64,000 nt of DNA, taken from NCBI RefSeq assembly GCF_902170785.1, contig NZ_CABHYG010000016.1, forward strand, positions 124,001-188,000. Direction: 5' to 3'. This document shows, one piece after another, positions 30,464-38,346 of this stretch (positions within the stretch are counted from its first letter, which is position 1; the number at the start of each line of letters is the position of its first letter). A program made the position numbers and the translations under genes. The notes beneath the pieces are model-generated. The model searched no databases. It worked only from the letters and a program-made list of their open reading frames with translations, and was not told where the DNA came from. This DNA comes from Yersinia proxima (GTDB lineage: Bacteria > Pseudomonadota > Gammaproteobacteria > Enterobacterales > Enterobacteriaceae).

Positions 30464-31141
30464 TCATTCAATGAAATAAATATCGCCTAACGTCGCGCTA
30501 CCATTTAATCCCAACTGCAACACCGCACCGCTAGGAGAGAATGAAACGCCATCAACTTTGGCTTGTTTCAGTGCAACGATATTCGGCACACCACCCTCAC
30601 TATTTGCGGCAGAGAATGAAACTTTATATCCGCCCTCAATATCCGGTGGCGGCTCGGAGGGTTGGAAACCACTCAGGTCATCAAGACTGAATTTATTTAC
30701 ACCCGCTTTGACATTCTTTAATTCGGCAGCATAGGCATTACCCTGCGAATCGGTTAACGTGACCGTAACCTTGTCGGCATCGTTATCCAGCGAGAATGCA
30801 AACTCTTGATTCCCACCTTCGGTCAGGGAAACAACCGAGTCACCCTCGATCCACACGCGACGCCCAACCCAATCTGCGGCATTCATCTGCTGCATACTGG
30901 TGACCAGTGAACCTACTGCATTCAGTGTGGTATTGAGTTGCTGAACCCCTGATGCAGTATTAAATTGTGCCAACTGGGAGGTTAACTGGTTATTATCCAT
31001 CGGGTTGGTTGGGTCCTGATTTTGCATCTGAGCAACCAGCAATGTCATAAAACTATCGGTTAAATCCTCAACACTATTACCACCGCTTTTGGATTCGTTA
31101 GCGGATGTATTACTACTACTCATTACTGGTGAAACAGCCAT
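30464..31141 (-). CDS. flgD: Flagellar hook-cap / hook assembly protein FlgD
   Basis: FlgD caps the growing hook and is discarded on completion. The 225-residue protein carries the conserved FMTLLVAQMQNQDPTNPMDN block, the TSQLAQFNTASGVQQLN helix and a C-terminal beta domain. The middle contains a low-complexity SEPPPDIEGGY insertion. Confidence 0.95.
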   Translation of the reverse strand: MAVSPVMSSSNTSANESKSGGNSVEDLTDSFMTLLVAQMQNQDPTNPMDNNQLTSQLAQFNTASGVQQLNTTLNAVGSLVTSMQQMNAADWVGRRVWIEGDSVVSLTEGGNQEFAFSLDNDADKVTVTLTDSQGNAYAAELKNVKAGVNKFSLDDLSGFQPSEPPPDIEGGYKVSFSAANSEGGVPNIVALKQAKVDGVSFSPSGAVLQLGLNGSATLGDIYFIE

Positions 31142-31152
31142 TTCCCCGTCCC

Positions 31153-31566
31153 TTATTGACCCAGAGTCAATGTTTTTAACATCATTGATTTAGCCGTATT
31201 CATAACTTCGACATTGGCCTGATAACTGCGAGACGCCGAGATGGTGTTGACCATCTCATTGACGACATTGACATTCGGCATGCGAACATAGCCATTCTCG
31301 TCTGCAAGTGGATTTCCCGGTTCATAGAGCATGCGATCGGGTTCGTTGCTTTCTACCAACTCGCTCACCCGGACACCGCCGATTTCTTGCCCTGGTGCAT
31401 TGTTAACTTGAAAAATAACCTGCCGTGCACGATAGGGCTGACCATCCGGCCCCACGGCACTGTCGGCATTGGCCATATTACTGGCGCTGACATTGAGCCG
31501 TTTAGATTGGGCCGCCATCGCTGACCCCGAAATATCAAATATGCTGAATGTTGACATGGCACTCAT
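31153..31566 (-). CDS. flgC: Flagellar proximal rod protein FlgC
   Basis: FlgC is a rod subunit. The protein shows [20 protein letters not shown] and the nearly invariant C-terminus [20 protein letters not shown]. Two starts, at 31566 and 31557, are possible; they differ by three residues. flgB ends 5 bases upstream. Confidence 0.96.
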   Translation of the reverse strand: MSAMSTFSIFDISGSAMAAQSKRLNVSASNMANADSAVGPDGQPYRARQVIFQVNNAPGQEIGGVRVSELVESNEPDRMLYEPGNPLADENGYVRMPNVNVVNEMVNTISASRSYQANVEVMNTAKSMMLKTLTLGQ

Positions 31567-31571
31567 TAACC

Positions 31572-31979
31572 CTAATTGATGACACTCATCATGCTTTTAA
31601 TTTGTGTGCTGAGAATGGTTAGACTGGATTGATATTTCATACTGTTATCAGCAAAACTGACACGCTCACGATCCATATCAACGGTATTACCATCCGCGCT
31701 AGGCTGATCCGGAATACGATAAAGTAATTGATTGTTATTAATTGCAGGTGCTAAACCTGCAATATGTGTTCCGGAGGTTAATGCCAGGGTGAGAGGGCCT
31801 TTTTCAGGCGCACTTCTTTCCACAGCGTTTTTTAATTGCTGTGAAAAATCTATATCTCTGGCTAAATACCCTGGCGTATCGACATTGGCGATATTCGAGG
31901 CCAATATATCCTGACGTTGGGTCAATAAACTGAGTGATTCTTGTTGGAAACGTAATGCATTATCAAGTTTATCAAGCAT
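31572..31979 (-). CDS. flgB: Flagellar proximal rod protein FlgB
   Basis: FlgB is the first rod subunit and the first gene of the flgB-flgJ operon. The 135-residue protein has the rod motif [20 protein letters not shown] and ends with the conserved [17 protein letters not shown] helix. Confidence 0.96.
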   Translation of the reverse strand: MLDKLDNALRFQQESLSLLTQRQDILASNIANVDTPGYLARDIDFSQQLKNAVERSAPEKGPLTLALTSGTHIAGLAPAINNNQLLYRIPDQPSADGNTVDMDRERVSFADNSMKYQSSLTILSTQIKSMMSVIN

Positions 31980-32250
31980 GAAAAACTGGCCCCTGCCTTA
32001 TGTAGATTAACGCTTATATTCTAGGGGCGAAAGTTTCTATTTTATACGGCAAGGATCAGTCAAAAGTAACCCCTTTTAAAAGGATGAATTATTCAGACAA
32101 GGTAAAATATCATTACCCGAAGAATTGGCGTCATAAATTGCAGTATTTAACACGTTAATAAAGTTAACTCCTGACATATAATTCCAGCCACAGAAAGTCG
32201 ATAACAAATAGTTTACTCTACATTAAATAATACTAAGGCCAGACAATAGC
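31980..32250. promoter_or_regulatory. Divergent flgB / flgA control region
   Basis: This 271-base AT-rich spacer separates the two divergent class 2 operons and should contain FlhD4C2 sites and sigma-70 promoters. I could not identify an unambiguous FlhDC box by eye and see no sigma-28 site here. Confidence 0.55.
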
Positions 32251-32961
32251 ATGTTACCCTCACGCAATATCTTCGTCACTTTATTACTGTTTATTTTCTG
32301 CCTTAAAATATTTGATGCTGCTGCAACCCCTCATTCTCCTGGTAATTCACTCACTGAGAAAATAACCGCATTAGTGAATGCGCAAAGTGGTATAGCGGTT
32401 GGTGCTGAGATGAATCGCACCATAAAAATTCTAACCTCTGCCGACCAACTAAACTCGCTGTGCCCAGACCCGGAACTGTCTATTGCCGGTAATAACACCC
32501 GGCTGACCGGCAATAAAAGTGTGATCGCACAGTGTGGTAATAAGCGAAAATTTATTCAGATCGCAGTTCTGGCGCAAGGCACATGGTGGACAGCCCGCCA
32601 CACCATCAAGCCAGGAGCACTCATCCAACCTGAAGATATTATCTCTCGCAGTGGCTCACTTGAGCGCCTACCGGCAGGACTGGTCTTTAATAAAGACAAT
32701 ATTATTGGCCAGACCGCAGCACGTTCTATCAGTCATGGACAGCCTATCGTGCAAAATCAATTGCGCGAAAGATGGGCGATTACTTCCGGGCGAGAAGTCG
32801 AGGTTATCGCCTCTGGGTCAGGGTTTCGCATACGTGCGAAAGGTAAAGCCATGGACAACGCCGCGGTAGGAGAAACGCTAAGAGTAACAATGCGTTCAGG
32901 GCAAATTATGACAGGAACCGTCTCCCCTGACGGTAAAGTGAATATTAATCTTAAAGAATAA
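32251..32961 (+). CDS. flgA: P-ring assembly chaperone FlgA
   Basis: FlgA is a periplasmic chaperone for P-ring assembly by FlgI. The 236-residue protein has an N-terminal signal peptide (FVTLLLFIFCLKIFDAAA), the SAF-like region (RHTIKPGALIQPEDIISRSG, GQTAARSISHGQPIVQNQL) and the C-terminal GETLRVTMRSGQIMTGTVSP block. It diverges from flgB. Confidence 0.95.
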   Translation: MLPSRNIFVTLLLFIFCLKIFDAAATPHSPGNSLTEKITALVNAQSGIAVGAEMNRTIKILTSADQLNSLCPDPELSIAGNNTRLTGNKSVIAQCGNKRKFIQIAVLAQGTWWTARHTIKPGALIQPEDIISRSGSLERLPAGLVFNKDNIIGQTAARSISHGQPIVQNQLRERWAITSGREVEVIASGSGFRIRAKGKAMDNAAVGETLRVTMRSGQIMTGTVSPDGKVNINLKE

Positions 32962-32962
32962 T

Positions 32963-32989
32963 TTTAGTTTTTTTGATAACCACCGATAT
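32963..32989 (+). promoter_or_regulatory. Sigma-28 promoter of flgMN
   Basis: TTTAGTTT, 11 bases, ACCGATAT, starting two bases after the flgA stop and about 50 bases before flgM. It gives class 3 expression of the anti-sigma factor in addition to read-through from flgA. Confidence 0.85.
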
Positions 32990-33038
32990 TATATTTATAC
33001 CGCCAAGCCACGATGCCAACAAATTGCCGAGGATTATT

Positions 33039-33335
33039 ATGAGTATAGACCGAACACAACAACCCCTACCCGTGACGGTTGTTAATGCTCAGCAGGATTT
33101 AATCATGCGTCCAAGAACAGGAGACGTCAGTTCGCAACAAATTGAGAACAGCGAAAACTCCGGTACACAGGTTAAATTAAGTCAGTTAACTCAACAGATG
33201 CAGACTGACAGTTCTGACGATATCGACTATGACCGCCTTGCTAAAATTCAGGCATCTATGGACGCGGGCACACTGGATCTTGACACTGATATAATCGCCA
33301 ACGCCTTAGTGCAAGACATCTTTCAACTATCATAA
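33039..33335 (+). CDS. flgM: Anti-sigma-28 factor FlgM
   Basis: FlgM holds FliA inactive until it is exported through the completed hook. I chose the ATG at 33039 (GAGGATT ribosome binding site), giving MSIDRTQQPLP, the typical FlgM start, and 98 residues. The C-terminal sigma-binding half contains DIDYDRLAKIQASMDAGTLD and IANALVQDIFQ, matching the family pattern. The N-terminal half is polar and probably disordered, as needed for export. Confidence 0.94.
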   Translation: MSIDRTQQPLPVTVVNAQQDLIMRPRTGDVSSQQIENSENSGTQVKLSQLTQQMQTDSSDDIDYDRLAKIQASMDAGTLDLDTDIIANALVQDIFQLS

Positions 33336-33349
33336 GCTGTAATAAATAA

Positions 33350-33799
33350 ATGAAAATGGAAAACCTACGATCCATTCTGCTCAAATTGGAGGGATCTCTC
33401 GAAGAACTTGAAGCGATTCTTATCGAAGAGGCGAATCAATTAAGGCGGACACAGATAAATCCAGTGTCATTGCAAATAGTCTCTGATAGTAAAAGCCAAT
33501 TGTTATCAACAATCAGTCATTATGATGAACAACGCAAACAGCAGGAAGGTATATTAAAACTGATTGCGCCTTATCATCAAAATTCACGCCTGGCGTCTTA
33601 CTGGAGTCATATTATCCAGAAAGTAAGCGTTGCTAACGAGTTAAATAAAAAAATATCTGTATTGCTCGATCTGCATATGCAGAAAACAAATGATCTAAAG
33701 AGTGTCGTCAACAAGGCTGGTTCAAATTCGTCATTGTATAGCCCTGATGGTCAATCTAATAATTCCCTTTCTGGCAAGGTTTATAACATTAGTGTTTAA
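33350..33799 (+). CDS. flgN: Flagellar export chaperone FlgN
   Basis: FlgN chaperones the hook-filament junction proteins FlgK and FlgL. The 149-residue helical protein ends with the recognisable SLYSPDGQSNNSLSGKVYNI segment, paralleling TLYGADGQ in E. coli FlgN. It lies 14 bases after flgM. Confidence 0.92.
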   Translation: MKMENLRSILLKLEGSLEELEAILIEEANQLRRTQINPVSLQIVSDSKSQLLSTISHYDEQRKQQEGILKLIAPYHQNSRLASYWSHIIQKVSVANELNKKISVLLDLHMQKTNDLKSVVNKAGSNSSLYSPDGQSNNSLSGKVYNISV

Positions 33800-33824
33800 C
33801 CCCCCATTGAGAATGAAATTATCA

Positions 33825-33860
33825 AATTAAACTTCCTTTATTTAGTGGGGAAGTTTAATT
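33825..33860 (+). terminator. Hairpin after flgN
   Basis: A perfect 12-bp stem, AATTAAACTTCC / GGAAGTTTAATT, lies 26 bases after flgN. There is no T-run, so termination may be partial; it separates the flagellar block from srfABC. Confidence 0.6.
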
Positions 33861-33919
33861 CAGATAAACAATCGTTTTATTAGCCAACACTTTTGTCCAC
33901 TCTTCGGCCATTCTGTTTG

Positions 33920-33946
33920 CCGTTTTTTTGTCGCTAAAGCCGTTAA
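33920..33946 (+). promoter_or_regulatory. Candidate sigma-28 promoter of srfABC
   Basis: GCCGTTAA (33939-33946) matches the FliA -10 consensus in seven of eight positions. Upstream at the right spacing is a T-rich -35 (GCCGTTTTT) matching only its 3' half. It is 70 bases before srfA. It is suggestive because srfABC has been reported as part of the Salmonella flagellar regulon. Confidence 0.35.
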
Positions 33947-34016
33947 AATAGACAGTTCATCGTTAGTTGACCACAGCGTTAATTAACAAGCAGATCTATA
34001 AGGCAAGGTTGATGAA

Positions 34017-35369
34017 GTGGCAAAAATAATATTACGCAGCGGATATCTGGATGATTTCATCGCGCTGGGTGAAAATGGACAGACAATATTTGATAGCGCG
34101 TTACAAATACGCGAGACACTGCGCTTGCGTAAACAACAGCATATTCTCGATTGTCTGGCGATCCCTCAGCACAATGATGTAGAAGATAAAGTCGACTGGT
34201 ATTCACCACTAAATGGCATTGTCACGCCTTGGGTATCTGCCAGCATAGAACAGCGCAAACAAGCACTGTGCTATTTGGACAATTGTCTGATCACCGCTTC
34301 AGCAATAAGTCAGCGTTGTTTGCAAGCCGAAAAGACCTCACTTCAGTTATTTGGCTCTTTGTTGACCAAGGTGTTCCAGTTTCCGGCCAGCTCACATATT
34401 TATCTGATTGATGGCAAACCGGTAATCACCTTTTGGGGATTTGTGAATCTGCATCACTCAGCACGGGAAGATGTATTTGAGTACCTGCGCCAATGTGCTC
34501 CACTTGAGCCAGATATCGCACAGTTAGCAGAACAACCAACTGAAACAGAAAAAGAAGACGACGACGATACTCTTGGTGATCCTGAACCCGTTATTGTCAC
34601 ATTGAGCAAATCACAAATCCCACAGCCGCAGCCAGTGGCACCAATTGTGGCGGATGAAGCCACGCCAGAGGTTGCCCCTCCACAGCCACAAAAACTGCTT
34701 CCGGCCTGGTCGCGTACTCTGCGCAAAGTCAGGCTGGTTATCATGCTGATGGTCATATTGTTTGTTGCTATGCCAGTGGTACATCCGTACTTAACAAAAA
34801 TACTGCCGTCACTGTTTTCCCAGGAGCAAACTCCCCCAATTCCGGTTATCGAACAACCCTCTCGAGAACCGATGATCACCCTCACACACTCATTACCCTT
34901 ACAACCTGCGCAGGTTATTCCTGCTCCGGTAGTGATTCCGGTGGCCATACCCAAAGCGCCAGAAGTGCCGAAAGAAGCGATAAAAAATGCACTGGTACTC
35001 CCGCCCAACGCGGTCAAAGCTGGCTCAACCAAATTTCTAACCGGTATCTGGCGAGCAACCATCGACGTCAAAGACCCGATAACCGGTAAACCACCCAGCC
35101 TGCGCTATCAGATAAATAGTAATAATACCGGCACCGTTCGCACCATGCATGGCGACAACATCACCTGTAAATCAGATGTTGAAGTGGGATTAATGCAATC
35201 CGGAAATCTGATAATCAAAAGCCGTGGCCAGGCCAAGTGCAGCGATGGAAGTCGCTATCCACTACCTGAGATCACCTGCACCCAAGGCCTTAGCGGCCCG
35301 GCACAGTGCACCGGCCGCTATGACGGCGATACTGTGGTTCCTGTCACGTTGATAAAAGTGAGTAAATAA
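34017..35369 (+). CDS. srfA: SrfA family protein
   Basis: First gene of the srfABC operon, named after SsrB-regulated factors in Salmonella; molecular function is not established. The 450-residue protein has a cytoplasmic N-terminal part (starting AKIILRSGYLDDFIALGENG), an acidic/proline-rich linker at about 175-230, one membrane helix at about 240-262 (KVRLVIMLMVILFVAMPVV), a proline-rich periplasmic stalk and a cysteine-containing C-terminal domain (four Cys, about 385-440). The start is GTG at 34017 with AAGG upstream. srfB begins 4 bases later. Confidence 0.85.
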   Translation: MAKIILRSGYLDDFIALGENGQTIFDSALQIRETLRLRKQQHILDCLAIPQHNDVEDKVDWYSPLNGIVTPWVSASIEQRKQALCYLDNCLITASAISQRCLQAEKTSLQLFGSLLTKVFQFPASSHIYLIDGKPVITFWGFVNLHHSAREDVFEYLRQCAPLEPDIAQLAEQPTETEKEDDDDTLGDPEPVIVTLSKSQIPQPQPVAPIVADEATPEVAPPQPQKLLPAWSRTLRKVRLVIMLMVILFVAMPVVHPYLTKILPSLFSQEQTPPIPVIEQPSREPMITLTHSLPLQPAQVIPAPVVIPVAIPKAPEVPKEAIKNALVLPPNAVKAGSTKFLTGIWRATIDVKDPITGKPPSLRYQINSNNTGTVRTMHGDNITCKSDVEVGLMQSGNLIIKSRGQAKCSDGSRYPLPEITCTQGLSGPAQCTGRYDGDTVVPVTLIKVSK

Positions 35370-35373
35370 TCCC

Positions 35374-38346
35374 ATGCTGGCAAACCTTATCGACTATAAA
35401 TCGAGTATTACTCTGGTCAAGAACAGCAGCATCCAATTTCTGGATTTTGGTCTTACTCCTGTGACCGCCCATCCCCACAGTGGTCGTTTCGTGCGCCAAA
35501 GTGTCAATGGCCCGCTGTTGCGCCTCGACTACGATGCTCGCTCAGACCGGTTTGTGCTACCTGGTGAGAATGGCAGTGCCCCCGAAATCCTCAAACCGGA
35601 AAGTACCATCACACTTGAACATTCGCTGAAAGTACTGGATAACGTCTGGTTACCTCTGCCTTTTATGCGTTTTGGCCCGGCGCGTAGTTTTAGTCATAGC
35701 CCCGAAAACTGGGCACGCGTTCATATTAAAAGCCTGCAACACCCCGATCCATCTGGCTATACCTGGCGTATTTGCATCGCATTTGACACCAAAATATCTG
35801 CCGAGGGCGATTCGACCCATCAGTTGATGCCTACTGAAGATGATATCCGCAATGGTGCGCATTTTGCTCTTGCCTGGCAGAACAATGAAATCGGTGAATT
35901 TCTCGATCAAACCTGGGTCGATGGCTGGCTACGTGAAGTCTTTGTCCATTACGCCACACTACAGGAAGCGCGCAGCGAGCATGAGCTTAATGGTGCGCTG
36001 AAAGCATTTGAGTATCAGGCGCATTTTCTCAATATTCTTGAGATGCTCGGTAGCCAACTTGCCATACCCGAAGTACAAATCGTTACACAAACACTGAGCG
36101 CGCCGACCATTGCCGTCGATCTGATTCTGGATGTCGGAAACACCCACACCTGTGGGGTCATACTGGAAGACCACGGCGAAAAGAATGCTGGATTACAGCA
36201 AAGCTCAGAATTGCAAATCCGTTCACTCGGTGAACCACAATTTATCAGCGAACCCTTGTTCACCAGCCGCCTTGAATTCAATGAAGCCAGGTTTGGCAAA
36301 CACCACTTCTCAATGGAAAGTGGCCGCGATGATGCGTTTATCTGGCCGTCGATGGTACGTGTCGGCGATGAGGCTCGCCAACTGGCGATGCAGCGTCAGG
36401 GGACTGATGGAACCAGCGGAATTTCCAGCCCACGTCGTTATCTATGGGATGATACTCCGGCATCTCAAATCTGGCGATTCAGCCAACTCAGTGGCAAAAA
36501 AAGCAGTGAACCACGCGCCATTGCACTGCCATTGATGAACCTGATGAATGACGATGGGCAACCATTAGATAGCCTGCCATTGGATGAACAACTACCGGTA
36601 TTTTCACCGAATTATAGCCGCAGCTCTCTTATGACAATGATGCTATGTGAAGTGTTGGCACAGGCGTTGGTGCAAATAAACAGTGTCAGTCACCGCCAAA
36701 ATATGGGGCTACCACAGGCACCGCGTCAGCTACGTCACCTGATCCTGACCCTGCCGTCGGCGATGCCAAAACAGGAACGTGAAATTTTTCGTTTGCGGAT
36801 GCAGGAAGCGACAAAATTGGTCTGGCAAGCGTTCGGCTGGCATCCTGATGACAAAATGCGCCCCCTTTCCAGCGCACCAAAAAACGAGGCAATTGCACTG
36901 CCGACCGTACATATGGAATGGGATGAAGCGACATGCGGCCAATTAGTATGGCTGTATAACGAGGCTATGAATAATTATGCCGGACACTCCCACGAATTTT
37001 TCCAGAGTCTGGCTCGCCCCGAGCGCTTGCCCGAGCCAGATGCTCCTGCGGGAACTTCTCTGCGGGTAGCCTCGATTGATATTGGTGGTGGCACAACTGA
37101 TATGGCCATCACCCAGTATCAGTTAGATGAGGGTATCGGTTGTAATGTAAAAATCACTCCGCGCCTACTGTTCCGCGAGGGGTTTAAAGTCGCAGGGGAC
37201 GATATCCTACTGGATGTGATTCAATGCTGCGTTTTACCCGCGTTACAACAGGCGTTACACCAAGCTGGGGTTAGCGATTCTGCAGGTGTAATGGCTAAGC
37301 TGTTCGGTACTGCTGATCTTGACAGCAACCGTGCCACACTGCGTCAACAGGCAACCTTACAATTATTTATTCCACTAGGACACTCTATTCTGGCCAGTTG
37401 GGAGCGCAGCTCCCCTCACGACCATGATGCGCTATTTGACGGGCGATTTGGTGAACTGTTAGTCCAGCAGCCAACTCAGAATGTCATGAATTATATTCAT
37501 CAGACGATTCAACCATTACTCCCTGCGGATGCAACTCCATTTAATGTGCTGGATACTCCGCTACGGGTGGAACTGGCAACACTCAAACAAGCCCTGTTGA
37601 CGGGACGATTTACTCTTACTGCTCCGCTGAAATCTTTATGTGAAGTCGTCAGCCATTACTGTTGTGATGTGTTATTGATAACCGGGCGACCCTCCCGACT
37701 GCCAGGTATCCAGGCACTACTGCGCTACCTGCAACCCGTACCGGTGAACCGCCTGGTCTGGCTGGATAATTACCCGATCCATGAGCGTTTTCCTTTCGGT
37801 CGCCATGGGCGTGTGGTCAATCCAAAATCAACCGCAGCGCTGGGGGCAATGCTCTGCTGTTTGGCAATGGATCTACGTCTGCCGGGTTTCAATTTTAAAG
37901 CAGCCGATATTCAGGCCTATTCCACTATTCGCTATCTTGGTGTGCTTGATGGTAGCCACAGGTTGAACGAAGAGAATATCTGGTATCGCGATATTAACCT
38001 TGATAATCCCGACTCACGATTGGATGAAAACCTCGACTTCCCACTACGGGGAGATGCCTGCCTTGGCTTTCGTCAGTTAGCCGACGAACGTTGGCCTGCA
38101 ACCCCACTCTATCTGCTGAAAATAAACTCCCCGCAACTGGCAAAGAGTATCGCGGGCGATGGTGTATTACACGTCCGCCTGCAGCAGGATCCACACAGCG
38201 GGGGGTTTTCCCTGATGGAAGCCAGAATGCAGGATGGTACACCTGTGCCACTTAATGAATTGAAACTAAAACTTAACACCCTTGCCAACAGCTATAACGG
38301 TGTCAATCACTATTGGATCGACAGCGGGAGTGTATACCCAAAATGA
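35374..38346 (+). CDS. srfB: SrfB family protein, actin/Hsp70-like ATPase fold
   Basis: The 990-residue protein carries the three hallmarks of the actin/Hsp70 ATPase superfamily: a phosphate-1-like motif at about residue 248 (VDLILDVGNTHTCG), a phosphate-2-like motif at about 568-576 (IDIGGGTTD), and an adenosine-like motif near 767 (LLITGRPSRLPGIQAL). This implies ATP binding. The cellular role is unknown, though the family is annotated as a virulence factor. It overlaps srfC by ATGA and is translationally coupled. Confidence 0.88.
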   Translation: MLANLIDYKSSITLVKNSSIQFLDFGLTPVTAHPHSGRFVRQSVNGPLLRLDYDARSDRFVLPGENGSAPEILKPESTITLEHSLKVLDNVWLPLPFMRFGPARSFSHSPENWARVHIKSLQHPDPSGYTWRICIAFDTKISAEGDSTHQLMPTEDDIRNGAHFALAWQNNEIGEFLDQTWVDGWLREVFVHYATLQEARSEHELNGALKAFEYQAHFLNILEMLGSQLAIPEVQIVTQTLSAPTIAVDLILDVGNTHTCGVILEDHGEKNAGLQQSSELQIRSLGEPQFISEPLFTSRLEFNEARFGKHHFSMESGRDDAFIWPSMVRVGDEARQLAMQRQGTDGTSGISSPRRYLWDDTPASQIWRFSQLSGKKSSEPRAIALPLMNLMNDDGQPLDSLPLDEQLPVFSPNYSRSSLMTMMLCEVLAQALVQINSVSHRQNMGLPQAPRQLRHLILTLPSAMPKQEREIFRLRMQEATKLVWQAFGWHPDDKMRPLSSAPKNEAIALPTVHMEWDEATCGQLVWLYNEAMNNYAGHSHEFFQSLARPERLPEPDAPAGTSLRVASIDIGGGTTDMAITQYQLDEGIGCNVKITPRLLFREGFKVAGDDILLDVIQCCVLPALQQALHQAGVSDSAGVMAKLFGTADLDSNRATLRQQATLQLFIPLGHSILASWERSSPHDHDALFDGRFGELLVQQPTQNVMNYIHQTIQPLLPADATPFNVLDTPLRVELATLKQALLTGRFTLTAPLKSLCEVVSHYCCDVLLITGRPSRLPGIQALLRYLQPVPVNRLVWLDNYPIHERFPFGRHGRVVNPKSTAALGAMLCCLAMDLRLPGFNFKAADIQAYSTIRYLGVLDGSHRLNEENIWYRDINLDNPDSRLDENLDFPLRGDACLGFRQLADERWPATPLYLLKINSPQLAKSIAGDGVLHVRLQQDPHSGGFSLMEARMQDGTPVPLNELKLKLNTLANSYNGVNHYWIDSGSVYPK

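Noticed and set aside
32973..33038. Upstream extension of the flgM frame
   Set aside because: It overlaps the sigma-28 promoter of flgM, and the ATG at 33039 has the good ribosome binding site and the family N-terminus.
33350..34016. Search for an invasin (inv) gene expected in Yersinia near flgN/flhE
   Set aside because: Neither the flgN side nor the flhE side contains it; the neighbours are srfA and fliT.
34454..35071. 205-codon minus-strand frame inside srfA
   Set aside because: Low-complexity Gly/Ser/Thr/Cys product antisense to the proline-rich SrfA linker; typical shadow frame.
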